Positions 18,193-26,107 of a DNA stretch of 64,000 nt are shown piece by piece; positions within the stretch are counted from its first letter, which is position 1, and every line of letters starts with the position of its first letter. The position numbers and the translations under genes are program-made. The DNA comes from Microbacterium sp. AZCO. GTDB taxonomy: Bacteria; Actinomycetota; Actinomycetes; Actinomycetales; Microbacteriaceae. A model generated the notes under the pieces. The model had not been told where the DNA came from. It worked only from the letters and a program-made list of their open reading frames with translations, and did not search any database. The stretch is from NCBI RefSeq assembly GCF_039614715.1, contig NZ_CP154857.1, positions 496,001 through 560,000 of the forward strand. Direction: 5' to 3'.

Positions 18193-18303
18193 CATCTCTC
18201 CGAGTGTCGGTCCGCTGGCGAGGGAGAGGTGCCTGACTTCCATGATGCGGGTGGGCGAGGACCGGCCTGAGGGGCTTGACACGCCTCAAGGAGATCCGGA
18301 ACG

Positions 18304-18336
18304 GGGGATGGATGCCGCGCCCCGGCATCCATCCCC
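18304..18336. repeat. Intergenic hairpin built from GGATGCC/GGCATCC
   Basis: GGGGATGGATGCC and GGCATCCATCCCC form a perfect 13-bp stem with a 7-nt loop. It sits between the start regions of the divergent BrkB-like and CNNM genes, where no transcript needs to end. It is an inverted pair of the heptamer that is over-represented in this window. Confidence 0.7.
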
Positions 18337-18364
18337 GGTCAGATCTGGCGAGACGGCCCTGCCG

Positions 18365-18370
18365 TAGACT
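18365..18370 (+). promoter_or_regulatory. -10 box TAGACT of the leader peptide/CNNM operon
   Basis: TAGACT matches the -10 hexamers found before many starts in this window. It would place transcription start near 18,377, just before the ATG of the small leader frame at 18,381. No convincing -35 was found. Confidence 0.5.
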
Positions 18371-18380
18371 GAAGCGCACG

Positions 18381-18452
18381 ATGGACGACCCTCCTAGTTG
18401 CAGACAATCGCCCCACCGACCCGCCTCCGCCCTGTCTGGAGGTGATGCCTGA
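18381..18452 (+). CDS. Candidate leader peptide upstream of the CNNM transporter operon
   Basis: A 23-codon frame begins MDDPPSCRQSPHRP and ends in a TGA that shares its A with the ATG of the downstream CNNM gene (TGATG), so [11 protein letters not shown] of the two could be coupled. It begins 10 nt after the TAGACT -10, i.e. at or near the 5' end of the mRNA. The strong Shine-Dalgarno GGAGGTGA of the main gene (18438-18445) lies within it and can pair with CGCCTCC at 18422-18428. The early Asp-Asp-Pro-Pro run recalls the acidic/proline-rich Mg2+-sensing MgtL leader of enterobacteria. Its role is inference. Confidence 0.45.
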   Translation: MDDPPSCRQSPHRPASALSGGDA

Positions 18453-19777
18453 TGGAATACGTCATGCTGGGCGTGGGGCTTCTGCTCACCGTGGGAACCG
18501 GACTCTTCGTCGCCAGCGAGTTCGCCCTCGTCAACCTGGATCGTGCTGATCTCGAAGCACGCCGCGAGCGCGGCGAATCCCGCCTGTCGCTCACGATCAG
18601 CGCGCTGAAGATCACCTCGACGCACCTGTCCAGCGCGCAGCTGGGCATCACCCTGACGACGCTCCTCACCGGTTACACGATGGAGCCGGCGATCTCGAGC
18701 CTGCTCGCGCCGGTCTTCGCGGCGTGGGGACTGCCGTCCGGACTCGTGGGGCCGGTGTCGGTCTTCATCGGCATCACGGTCGCCACCGTCCTGTCGATGA
18801 TCCTCGGCGAGCTCGTGCCCAAGAACTTCGCCCTGGCACTTCCGCGGCAGACGGCGAAGGTCGTCATGCCGTTCCAGGTGGGCTTCACGACGGTCTTCCG
18901 TCCCGCCATCGTCGTGCTCAACGGCAGCGCCAACGGCGTGCTCCGCGCCATCGGCGTCGAGCCCAAGGAGGAGCTGTCGGGCGCTCGCACGGCCGAGGAG
19001 CTCTCCAGCCTCGTCCGCCGCTCCGCGAGCGCGGGCGTGCTGGAGGAGGACACCGCGACGCTCCTCGACCGCAGCCTCACGTTCGCCCGCCTGACGGCCG
19101 CCGACGTGATGACCCCGCGACCGAGCCTGCACGCCCTCCAGGCCGGCGACTCGGCGGAGGAGGCGATCCAGCTCGCCCGCCGCACCGGCCACAGCCGCTT
19201 CCCCGTGTACGACGACTCGCTCGACGACATCGTCGGCATCGTGCACCTGAAGGCGGCCGTCGGCGTGCCGCGTGAGCGCCGCGGCGACGTGCCCGTCGCC
19301 GCGCTCGCGAGCGAGCCGCTGCGCGTGCCGGAGGCGGTGCACCTGGACGCCCTCGTGTCGGAGCTGCGCGCCCGCGGTTACCAGATGGCGATCGTCGTCG
19401 ACGAGTACGGCGGCACGGCGGGCGTCGTGACGCTGGAGGATCTCGTCGAGGAGATCGTGGGGGAAGTGCTCGACGAGCACGACCGCCGGCGTGCCGGAAT
19501 CGTGCGGGGCGACGGCGGCGTCGTCTTCCCCGGTGAGCTCCGACCCGATGAGCTCCTCGACCGCACCGGCATCCGCGTCCCCGAGGGCGAGGTGTACGAC
19601 ACCGTCGGCGGCTACCTCATGAGCGAGCTCGAGCGCATCCCGGTCGTCGGCGACGCCGTCGAGGTCGAGGACGGCACCCTCTTCGTGCAGCGCATGGACG
19701 GCCGCCGCGTCGACCGTGTCCGCTTCACGCCGACGCCCCTGCCTGAACCGGCCACCGAGGAAGGGGGCGAGCGATGA
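18452..19777 (+). CDS. CNNM/CorC-type transporter (hemolysin family, DUF21-CBS-CorC_HlyC)
   Basis: A 441-residue membrane protein with an N-terminal CNNM (DUF21) domain, residues 1-~180: [41 protein letters not shown] and [16 protein letters not shown] pair follows ([49 protein letters not shown]), then a C-terminal CorC_HlyC domain. Proteins of this class move or sense Mg2+ or related cations. The ribosome site GGAGGTGA with 6-nt spacing is near perfect, but sits in a possible stem. It overlaps the next gene by 4 bp (ATGA). Confidence 0.92.
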   Translation: MEYVMLGVGLLLTVGTGLFVASEFALVNLDRADLEARRERGESRLSLTISALKITSTHLSSAQLGITLTTLLTGYTMEPAISSLLAPVFAAWGLPSGLVGPVSVFIGITVATVLSMILGELVPKNFALALPRQTAKVVMPFQVGFTTVFRPAIVVLNGSANGVLRAIGVEPKEELSGARTAEELSSLVRRSASAGVLEEDTATLLDRSLTFARLTAADVMTPRPSLHALQAGDSAEEAIQLARRTGHSRFPVYDDSLDDIVGIVHLKAAVGVPRERRGDVPVAALASEPLRVPEAVHLDALVSELRARGYQMAIVVDEYGGTAGVVTLEDLVEEIVGEVLDEHDRRRAGIVRGDGGVVFPGELRPDELLDRTGIRVPEGEVYDTVGGYLMSELERIPVVGDAVEVEDGTLFVQRMDGRRVDRVRFTPTPLPEPATEEGGER

Positions 19778-20832
19778 GCGATTGGGCGGGACTGGCCTGG
19801 CTGTTCGTGCTGCTCGTCGCGAACGCCTTCTTCGTCGGCGCCGAGTTCGCCGTCATCTCCGCGCGGCGCTCGCAGATCGAGCCGCTCGCCGAGAAGGGAT
19901 CGCGGTCGGCCAAGACGGCGCTCTTCGCGATGGAGCACGCGACGCTCATGCTCGCGACGTCGCAGCTCGGCATCACGATCTGCTCGCTGCTGATCCTGAA
20001 CGTCTCCGAGCCGGCGATCCACCATCTGCTCGCGGTGCCGCTGGGGCTCACGGGCCTCGGTGAGGCTGCCGTCGACGTCATCGCGTTCGTCGTGGCCCTC
20101 GTGGTCGTCTCGTACCTGCACGTCGTGTTCGGCGAGATGGTGCCGAAGAACATGGCGTTCTCGGTGCCGGACCGTGCCGTGCTGATGCTCGCCACGCCGC
20201 TGGTGTGGTTCTCGAAGGTGTTCCACCCGGTGATCGTGTCGCTGAACTGGCTCGCCAACAGCGTGCTGCGGCTGTTCCGCGTCGAGCCGAAGGACGAGGC
20301 GAGCTCGACCTTCACCCTCGACGAGGTCGCGACGATCGTCAACCAGTCCCGGATCGAGGGCGTGCTCGACGATGCGACCGGCACGGTGGCGGCCGCGGTG
20401 GAGTTCACCGACAAGAAGGCGATGGATATCGCGGTGCCCCTCGCCGACCTCGTGACGCTTCCCGACAAGACGACCGCCGACGAGATCGAGCGCGCCGTCG
20501 CGAAGCACGGCTACTCGCGCTACGTGATCGTCGACGGCGCCGGCGCGCCGCTCGGGTACGTGCACCTCAAGGACGTCCTCCGGGCGGCGGAGGGACCGGA
20601 TGCCGAGACCGACGTCGTGCGACCGCTGCCGGCCAAGCGCATCCACCACATGGTGCCCGTGCTCGAGACGACGGACCTCGAGGACGCCCTCGCGCTCATG
20701 CGTCGAGCGGGCCGGCACCTGGCGCAGGTGCGCGACACGACCGGTCGCACGACCGCCGTCCTCTTCCTCGAGGACATCATCGAGGAGCTGATCGGCGAGA
20801 TCCAGGACGCGACGCGCCGCCGCGGGCGCTGA
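19774..20832 (+). CDS. Second CNNM/CBS-domain transporter (hemolysin family)
   Basis: A 352-residue paralogue of the upstream gene, with CNNM domain (FFVGAEFAVISARRSQIEPLAEKG; GITICSLLILNVSEPAI; FGEMVPKNMAFSVP) and a CBS pair ending TTAVLFLEDIIEELIGEI. It lacks the C-terminal CorC_HlyC domain, explaining its shorter length. Two adjacent unequal CNNM proteins are common in actinobacteria and may form a heteromer. The ATG overlaps the preceding stop. Confidence 0.92.
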   Translation: MSDWAGLAWLFVLLVANAFFVGAEFAVISARRSQIEPLAEKGSRSAKTALFAMEHATLMLATSQLGITICSLLILNVSEPAIHHLLAVPLGLTGLGEAAVDVIAFVVALVVVSYLHVVFGEMVPKNMAFSVPDRAVLMLATPLVWFSKVFHPVIVSLNWLANSVLRLFRVEPKDEASSTFTLDEVATIVNQSRIEGVLDDATGTVAAAVEFTDKKAMDIAVPLADLVTLPDKTTADEIERAVAKHGYSRYVIVDGAGAPLGYVHLKDVLRAAEGPDAETDVVRPLPAKRIHHMVPVLETTDLEDALALMRRAGRHLAQVRDTTGRTTAVLFLEDIIEELIGEIQDATRRRGR

Positions 20833-20842
20833 CGCTGTCCGG

Positions 20843-20873
20843 CACGGCGCCCGGAGATCTTCCGGGCGCCGTG
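20843..20873. terminator. Bidirectional terminator between CNNM operon and OYE gene
   Basis: CACGGCGCCCGGA and TCCGGGCGCCGTG form a perfect 13-bp stem with a GATCT loop; the stem continues outward after a one-base bulge. It stands between two convergent genes, 11 bp after one stop and 8 bp after the other. Confidence 0.85.
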
Positions 20874-20880
20874 GCCGGTT

Positions 20881-21954
20881 TCAGCGGCGCGGGCGGGCGC
20901 GCACGTACTGCGGCGGCCAGTAGCCGATGTCGGCGCCCAGCTCGCTCGCCGCGCGGAGGGCGAAGTGCGGATCGCGCAGCCACTCGCGCGCCGACATGAT
21001 GGCGTCGGCCTCGCCGCGCTGCAGGATGTCCTCCGCCTGACGCCCGTCGTCGATCAGGCCCACGGCGCTCACCGGCACGCCGGCCGTCCGGCGCACGTGG
21101 TCGGCGAGGTGCACCTGGTAGCCGGGGCCCGGCACGATGCGCTGGTGGGCGACGTTGCCGCCGCTGGAGATGTCGAAGAAGTCCACACCCCGCTCCGCGG
21201 CCCAGCCCGCCACGGCGGCGGTCTCGTCGACGTTCCAGCCGCCCTCGGCCCAGTCGGTCGCCGAGAAGCGCACGAAGAGCGGCAGGTCGGGAGCGGCATC
21301 CCGAACCGCATCGATGATGCGCAGCAGCAGGCGCGCGCGGTTGTGGAGCGAGCCGCCGTACTCGTCGGTGCGGAGGTTCGACAGCGGTGAGAGGAACTGG
21401 TGCACGAGATAGCCGTGCGCCGCGTGGATCTCGAGCAGCTGGAAGCCCGCGTCGACAGCGCGGCGGGCAGCCGAGGCGAAGTCCGCGACGACCTCGTCGA
21501 TGCCGGCCAGGTCGAGGGTGGCCGGCTCCGCGTAGCCCTCGAAGGCGATCGCCGACGGGCCGACTGTCGGCCAGCCGCCCTGGTCGACCGGCACCGAGCC
21601 GTGATGCCCCGAGAAGGGCGACCACGTCGACGCCTTGCGTCCGGCGTGCGCCAGCTGCAGCGCGGCCACGGCGCCGCGGGTCGTGATGGCCGCCACGATC
21701 GGCGCCCACGCGTCGCGCTGCTCGTCGTTCCAGATGCCCGTGTCCTCCGGCGAGATGCGTCCCTCGGGGGAGACGGCGGTGGCCTCGGCCATGACGATGC
21801 CGGCGCCGCCGGACGCGAACTGCGCGAGGTGCGTGTGGTGCCACTCCTGCGGGACCCCCTCGACGGCGCTGTACTGGCACATCGGCGCCACCCAGAGCCG
21901 GTTGCGGACCTCGAGTCCGCGGATCGTGAGGGGCGAGAAGAGGAGGGAGGTCAT
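20881..21954 (-). CDS. NADH:flavin oxidoreductase, old yellow enzyme (YqjM-like)
   Basis: A 357-residue FMN-dependent ene-reductase that reduces activated C=C bonds with NAD(P)H. The YqjM subgroup marks are VAPMCQYSAVEGVPQEWH at the N-terminus, with the flavin-tuning Cys at residue ~25, ALQLAHAGRKAS, and IHAAHGYLVHQFLSPLSNLRTDEYGGS with the substrate-binding His pair. The ATG at 21954 has AGGAG 7 nt upstream. It is divergent from nnrD. The physiological substrate is unknown. Confidence 0.92.
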   Translation of the reverse strand: MTSLLFSPLTIRGLEVRNRLWVAPMCQYSAVEGVPQEWHHTHLAQFASGGAGIVMAEATAVSPEGRISPEDTGIWNDEQRDAWAPIVAAITTRGAVAALQLAHAGRKASTWSPFSGHHGSVPVDQGGWPTVGPSAIAFEGYAEPATLDLAGIDEVVADFASAARRAVDAGFQLLEIHAAHGYLVHQFLSPLSNLRTDEYGGSLHNRARLLLRIIDAVRDAAPDLPLFVRFSATDWAEGGWNVDETAAVAGWAAERGVDFFDISSGGNVAHQRIVPGPGYQVHLADHVRRTAGVPVSAVGLIDDGRQAEDILQRGEADAIMSAREWLRDPHFALRAASELGADIGYWPPQYVRARPRR

Positions 21955-21984
21955 AGGGCGCTCCTGCGCGGATAGGGTGTGGCC

Positions 21985-22812
21985 ATGGTGGGATCGTGGA
22001 CGGCCTCGGATGTGGCCGGGGTCCTTCGGAGGCCAACGGCCGCCGACGACAAGTATTCCCGGGGCGTGCTCGGCATCCGGACGGGGTCGGCCGAGTATCC
22101 GGGCGCGGCGGTGCTCGGCGTGGAGGCCGCGTGGCGCACGGGACTCGGCATGGTGCGCTACGTCGGAGCGGCCCGCGATCTCGTGCTGCAGCGCCGCCCG
22201 GAGACGGTGACGCAGGACGGGCGCGTGCAGGCGTGGCTCATCGGGTCGGGAACGGATGCCTCGGCCAGGCGCGGCGACGAGACGCATGCCCTCCGCGGCA
22301 TCCTGGCCGGCGACGTGCCGGTCGTGGTCGACGCGGGTGCGCTCGATCTCGTCGTCGCGGCGACGGCGCCCGTCCTCGTGACGCCGCACGCGCGCGAGCA
22401 CGCCCGGCTGCGAGAGGCCCTCGGCCTGCCGGAGGCTCACGACCGCGCGGCCGGGTCCGCCGAGACGGCTGCGACCCTCGGCGGAGCCGTGCTGCTGAAG
22501 GGCAGCGAGACGATCGTCGCGACGCCGTCCGGCTGGTCGACGACGGTCGACGCCGGGACGCCCTGGCTCGCGACGGCCGGGACCGGCGATGTGCTGGGCG
22601 GCGTCATCGGCGCACTCGTCGCGGGTGCCGCGGCCGGCGGAGAGGTGGATGCCGAGGCCCTCGGCCCGCTCGCCGCCTCCGGCGCGTGGCTGCACGGGCA
22701 CGCTGCGAGGCTCGCCGCCGCGGCTGCCGGGCACGGCGGTGGGCCCATCACGGCGCTCGACGTCGCCGACGCGCTTCCCCGCGCCGTCGCGGAGGTCCTG
22801 GCGCGCGCGTGA
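21985..22812 (+). CDS. nnrD: ADP-dependent NAD(P)H-hydrate dehydratase
   Basis: A 275-residue ribokinase-like repair enzyme that dehydrates damaged NADHX/NADPHX. Diagnostic stretches are DKYSRGVLGIRTGSAEYPGAAVLG near the N-terminus and ATAGTGDVLGGVIGALVAG near residue 200 (GTGD nucleotide loop). The bacterial fusion partner NnrE is absent, so this is a stand-alone dehydratase. The ATG at 21985 is preferred over GTG 21979 because TAGGGT (21973-21978) ends 6 nt before it. Confidence 0.9.
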   Translation: MVGSWTASDVAGVLRRPTAADDKYSRGVLGIRTGSAEYPGAAVLGVEAAWRTGLGMVRYVGAARDLVLQRRPETVTQDGRVQAWLIGSGTDASARRGDETHALRGILAGDVPVVVDAGALDLVVAATAPVLVTPHAREHARLREALGLPEAHDRAAGSAETAATLGGAVLLKGSETIVATPSGWSTTVDAGTPWLATAGTGDVLGGVIGALVAGAAAGGEVDAEALGPLAASGAWLHGHAARLAAAAAGHGGGPITALDVADALPRAVAEVLARA

Positions 22813-22875
22813 CAAGGCCGCGGTCCCGCATCCTCCTCCGGCGCGGGGCGCGGGGTGCGGGGTGCAAGGCGCACG

Positions 22876-22912
22876 GCGCGGGGCGCAAGGCGCGGGGCGC
22901 AAGGCGCGGGGG
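22876..22912. repeat. Tandem 14-bp GC-rich repeat
   Basis: The unit GCGCGGGGCGCAAG occurs twice exactly (22876-22889, 22890-22903) and begins a third time. Decayed copies reach back to about 22840. It fills the gap between nnrD and the glycosyltransferase gene and may vary in number between strains. Confidence 0.7.
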
Positions 22913-22941
22913 CGCCGAGGGCGTCACCCTAGGATGGGTGG

Positions 22942-24165
22942 GTGTCGAGGCGGGCGGTGCTGTGGATCGCGTTCGTCATCGTGCACGTGGGAATCGCGGT
23001 GCTCGGGTTCCTCCTCCCGAACGAGCCGATGGGCGACGTCTACCGGGTCTATGAGCCGTGGTCGCTGCAGGCGCTCGCGGGGCGCGGTGTCGTCGGCATC
23101 ACCGAGTCGTGGGTCTACCCCCAGCTCGCTCTCGTGCCGATGCTGCTCGCGCACGCCTTCGAGTGGATCGCGGGCTACGAAGTCGGGTGGGCCATCCTCG
23201 TCACGCTGTGCGACGCCCTCGCGTTCGCGATGCTCGTCGGGCGCGGCCGCTCGACCGGACGGTGGGTCGGCGCGTGGTTCTGGCTCGCGTTCATCGCGAT
23301 GCTGGGTCCCGTCGGCATGTACCGCCTCGACGGCATCACCGTGCCGCTCGCGCTCGCGGGGTCGCTGTGGCTCGTCGGCCGTCCGTGGCTCGGTTCGGCG
23401 CTTCTCGCCGTCGCCGTGTGGATCAAGGTGTGGCCCGCCGCGATCCTCGCGGCTGCCGTCATCGCTGTGCGCCGGCGGCTCGCGGTGCTCGGCGGTGCTC
23501 TGGCCGTCTCGGCCGGTGTCGTGGTCGTCGTGCTCGCGGCGGGCGGCGGGGCGAACCTCTTCGGGTTCGTGGGCGACCAGACCGACCGCGGCCTGCAGCT
23601 CGAGGCGCCGATCAGCTCGTTCTACCTCTGGCAGGCCGTCGGGGGCGTGCAGGGCTCCTTCATCTATTACGACCAGGACCTCCTCACCTTCCAGGTGACG
23701 GGGCCCGGTGTCGACACGCTCATCGCGATCATGACGCCGCTGCTGGTGATCGCGGTCGGTTCGGTCGCCGCCATGGGCGTCTACAAGGCGTGGCGCGGGG
23801 CGAGCTTCGCGGCGCTGTTCCCGGCGCTCTCGCTGGGGCTCGTGCTCGCCTTCATCGTCTTCAACAAGGTCGGCTCGCCGCAGTACATGACGTGGATCGC
23901 CGCGCCCCTGACGGTTGGGCTCGTCATCGACCGGCATCGCTGGTGGAGGCCCGCGACGCTCGGCCTCGTCATCGCCGTCTTCACCCTCGGGGTGTATCCC
24001 CTCGCGTACTACTCCCTGCTGCTCGCGTGGCCGTTCCCCGCGACCCTGCTCACGATCCGCAACGCGCTGCTCGTCATGCTGTTCGCGTGGATGGTCTCGC
24101 GGCTCGTGCGCGTCCAGATCCATCCGCACGTGCACGCCGCGCGTCGCGCCCACGCCCTCGCCTGA
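22942..24165 (+). CDS. Polytopic membrane glycosyltransferase-like protein (GT-C, DUF2029 type)
   Basis: A 407-residue protein with about ten hydrophobic segments. An early acidic loop (PNEPMGDVYRVYEPWSLQALAG) sits where GT-C glycosyltransferases carry their catalytic Asp, and RLDGITVPLALAGSLWLVGRPWLGSALLAVAVWIKVWPA resembles DUF2029/PIG-M-like mannosyltransferases. It would use a polyprenyl-phosphate sugar on the outer membrane face. The GTG at 22942 follows TAGGAT (22930-22935) by 6 nt. Function is inferred from the fold only. Confidence 0.7.
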   Translation: MSRRAVLWIAFVIVHVGIAVLGFLLPNEPMGDVYRVYEPWSLQALAGRGVVGITESWVYPQLALVPMLLAHAFEWIAGYEVGWAILVTLCDALAFAMLVGRGRSTGRWVGAWFWLAFIAMLGPVGMYRLDGITVPLALAGSLWLVGRPWLGSALLAVAVWIKVWPAAILAAAVIAVRRRLAVLGGALAVSAGVVVVVLAAGGGANLFGFVGDQTDRGLQLEAPISSFYLWQAVGGVQGSFIYYDQDLLTFQVTGPGVDTLIAIMTPLLVIAVGSVAAMGVYKAWRGASFAALFPALSLGLVLAFIVFNKVGSPQYMTWIAAPLTVGLVIDRHRWWRPATLGLVIAVFTLGVYPLAYYSLLLAWPFPATLLTIRNALLVMLFAWMVSRLVRVQIHPHVHAARRAHALA

Positions 24166-24180
24166 TCCCTGGGAGGAATC

Positions 24181-24507
24181 ATGCTCGTCGCCTTCTCCGT
24201 CGCCCCGAGCGGCACCGGCCGTGCCGACGGCTCCGTGCACGACGCCGTCGCGGCGGCCGTGCGGGTCGTCCGTGAGAGCGGGCTCCCGTCGCGCACCACC
24301 TCGATGTTCACCGAGATCGAGGGGGAGTGGGACGAGGTCTTCGACGTCGTGAAGCGTGCGACCGAGGCGGTCCAGCCCTACGGCTCGCGCGTCTCGCTCG
24401 TGCTCAAGGCCGACATCCGGCCCGGCTTCACGGGCGAGCTCGACGCGAAGATCGATCGCCTCGAGGACGCCCTCGCCGAGCAGGGGTCCTCGCTCGAGGA
24501 GGGCTGA
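24181..24507 (+). CDS. Thiamine-binding protein, MTH1187/YkoF-like (DUF77)
   Basis: A 108-residue ferredoxin-like protein. MLVAFSVAPSGTGRADGSVHDAV and the paired strands TSMFTEIEGEWDEVFDVVKRATEAV and SRVSLVLKADIRPG match the MTH1187/YqgV family, members of which bind thiamine or its precursors. It follows the glycosyltransferase by 15 bp with a good GGAGG site and may share its transcript. The cellular role is unclear. Confidence 0.85.
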   Translation: MLVAFSVAPSGTGRADGSVHDAVAAAVRVVRESGLPSRTTSMFTEIEGEWDEVFDVVKRATEAVQPYGSRVSLVLKADIRPGFTGELDAKIDRLEDALAEQGSSLEEG

Positions 24508-24550
24508 GCCGCCTGTCGACCGCGGGGCCGGCATCCACTCGACGGATTTC

Positions 24551-24590
24551 TCGAATCGATTCGACAGGATGCCTGGGTCGCCGGTAGCAT
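24551..24590 (+). promoter_or_regulatory. MFS-exporter promoter with perfect palindromic operator
   Basis: TCGACA (24561-24566), an 18-bp spacer and TAGCAT (24585-24590) form a promoter ending 6 nt before the GTG start. The perfect 14-bp palindrome TCGAATCGATTCGA (24551-24564) overlaps the -35, as expected of a repressor site. No regulator gene is adjacent. Confidence 0.6.
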
Positions 24591-24596
24591 GACCGG

Positions 24597-25814
24597 GTGA
24601 CCTCCTCGACTCTCTCGAGGGGTGCGGCGACGTGGGCGCTCCTCTCTCTCGCCGTCGGCAGCTTCGGAATCGGCATGACCGAGTTCGTCGTGATGGGCCT
24701 CCTCCCGAACATCGCGCAGGACCTCCTTCCGGTGCAGTGGGCGGCGAACCAGGAAGACGCCATCGCGCAGGCCGGCTGGCTCATCTCGCTGTACGCGCTG
24801 GGCGTCGTCGTCGGCGCCCCGACCATCGCGGGCGCCGTGGCGAAGTACCCGCGGCACAAGGTCATGATCGCCCTCGCGCTCGCCCTCACGGTGTTCAACG
24901 CCCTGACCTTCCTGCTGCCGAGCTTCGGCCTGGTGGCGGCATCCCGGTTCCTCGCGGGCCTTCCGCACGGCGCGTACTTCGGTATCGGCGCGCTCGTCGC
25001 GGCCGACGTGCTCGGACCGGGCAAGCGCGCCAAGGGCGTCGCGTTCGTGCTGACCGGCCTCACGATCGCCAATGTCGTGGGTGTGCCGCTCGGCACGTAC
25101 CTCGGCCAGCAGGTCGGCTGGCGTGCGGCGTTCATCGTCGTCGCGGCGATCTTCGCGCTCGCGACGGTGTGCATCGCCTTCTTCGTGCCGGAGCACGAGG
25201 GCGACAAGGCGCGCACGTTCCGCGCCGAGCTGCGGGTCTTCACGATCGGGCAGGTGTGGCTCACGCTCGCCGTCGGCGCGATCGGGTTCGGCGGATTCTT
25301 CGCCGTCTACAGCTACGTCGCACCGATGGTCACGGAGGTTGCCGGGTCGCCCGCGTGGACCGTCCCGATCGTGCTCGTCGTGATGGGCATCGGCATGACG
25401 GTCGGCAACCTCGTCGGTGGTGTCGTGGCCGACCGCAACCTCAAGCGCACGATGCTCGGCGGATTCGTCGCGCTCGCCGCCGTGCAGTCGGCCCTCGCGC
25501 TGTCGGCGCAGGGCATCTGGGCGCTCGCGGTGTTCATCTTCGCGACGGGCTTCATCTCGTCGTGCCTGAGCCCCGCCATCCAGACCCGCCTGATGGATGT
25601 CGCGGAGGACAACCAGTCCATCGCCGCCGCCCTCAACCACTCGGCCCTCAACATGGGCAACAGCCTCGGCGCGTTCCTGGGCGGCACGGTCATCGCCCTC
25701 GGCTGGGGATTCGTCGCTCCCGCCTGGGTCGGCGTCGCTCTCGCCGCGGCGGGCTTCGTGCTCGCGGTCGTGAGCTTCTCGGTCGCCCGGCGGCGCGAGC
25801 CCGTGCTGGCCTGA
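24597..25814 (+). CDS. MFS transporter, DHA1 drug:H+ antiporter type (AraJ/YdhP-like)
   Basis: A 405-residue permease with 12 predicted transmembrane segments. SFGIGMTEFVVMGLLPNIAQDL at the N-terminus and ASRFLAGLPHGAYFGIGALVA are typical of the AraJ/YdhP/Cmr branch of DHA1 exporters. It probably pumps out sugars, arabinose-like compounds or drugs by proton exchange. The GTG start fits a leaderless transcript. A strong hairpin and a direct repeat follow the gene. Confidence 0.88.
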   Translation: MTSSTLSRGAATWALLSLAVGSFGIGMTEFVVMGLLPNIAQDLLPVQWAANQEDAIAQAGWLISLYALGVVVGAPTIAGAVAKYPRHKVMIALALALTVFNALTFLLPSFGLVAASRFLAGLPHGAYFGIGALVAADVLGPGKRAKGVAFVLTGLTIANVVGVPLGTYLGQQVGWRAAFIVVAAIFALATVCIAFFVPEHEGDKARTFRAELRVFTIGQVWLTLAVGAIGFGGFFAVYSYVAPMVTEVAGSPAWTVPIVLVVMGIGMTVGNLVGGVVADRNLKRTMLGGFVALAAVQSALALSAQGIWALAVFIFATGFISSCLSPAIQTRLMDVAEDNQSIAAALNHSALNMGNSLGAFLGGTVIALGWGFVAPAWVGVALAAAGFVLAVVSFSVARRREPVLA

Positions 25815-25838
25815 GCCTGGCGTCGTCCGCTCCTCTCG

Positions 25839-25884
25839 CCGGTTCCTCCGCTCCGCTGAGCCCGGTTCCTCCGCTCCTCTGAGC
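25839..25884. repeat. Two tandem copies of a 23-bp sequence
   Basis: The 23-bp unit beginning CCGGTTCCTCCGCTCC and ending CTGAGC is present at 25839-25861 and 25862-25884 with one mismatch. It lies 25 bp after the MFS stop in the longest gene-free gap of the window (25,815-26,107). Confidence 0.75.
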
Positions 25885-25886
25885 GG

Positions 25887-25937
25887 GGGGAGGAGATTCG
25901 ACCGAGGGATGCCGGGAGTGCGGCATCCGTCCTCCCC
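25887..25937. terminator. Structured element with GGATGCC stem, likely terminator of the MFS gene
   Basis: The inner stem is GGATGCCG (25907-25914) with CGGCATCC (25921-25928) around a 6-nt loop. An outer stem pairs GGGGAGGA (25887-25894) with TCCTCCCC (25930-25937). The rest of the gap to 26,095 holds two more GGATGCC words and no recognisable gene. Confidence 0.6.
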
Positions 25938-26107
25938 TCCTCGGATGTCCGCTCCTCAACCGGAGCGGCGGACGAGCAGAGGACAGGGATGCCGCGCCCG
26001 GCCGAGGCAGGGCCTCGACCCGCGGCGGTCCGGGCTTCGCGGGTTCGGGATGCCGCAAACCCGATGGTCCGGCATCGGCGCACCGCGTCGCGACGTAGGC
26101 TGAGCGG

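Noticed and set aside
18276..18281. TTGACA upstream of the CNNM operon as a -35
   Set aside because: No -10-like hexamer lies 16-18 bp downstream; the TAGACT at 18365 is too far away.
22840..22920. CRISPR-like array
   Set aside because: Units are contiguous 14-mers without unique spacers and there are no cas genes.
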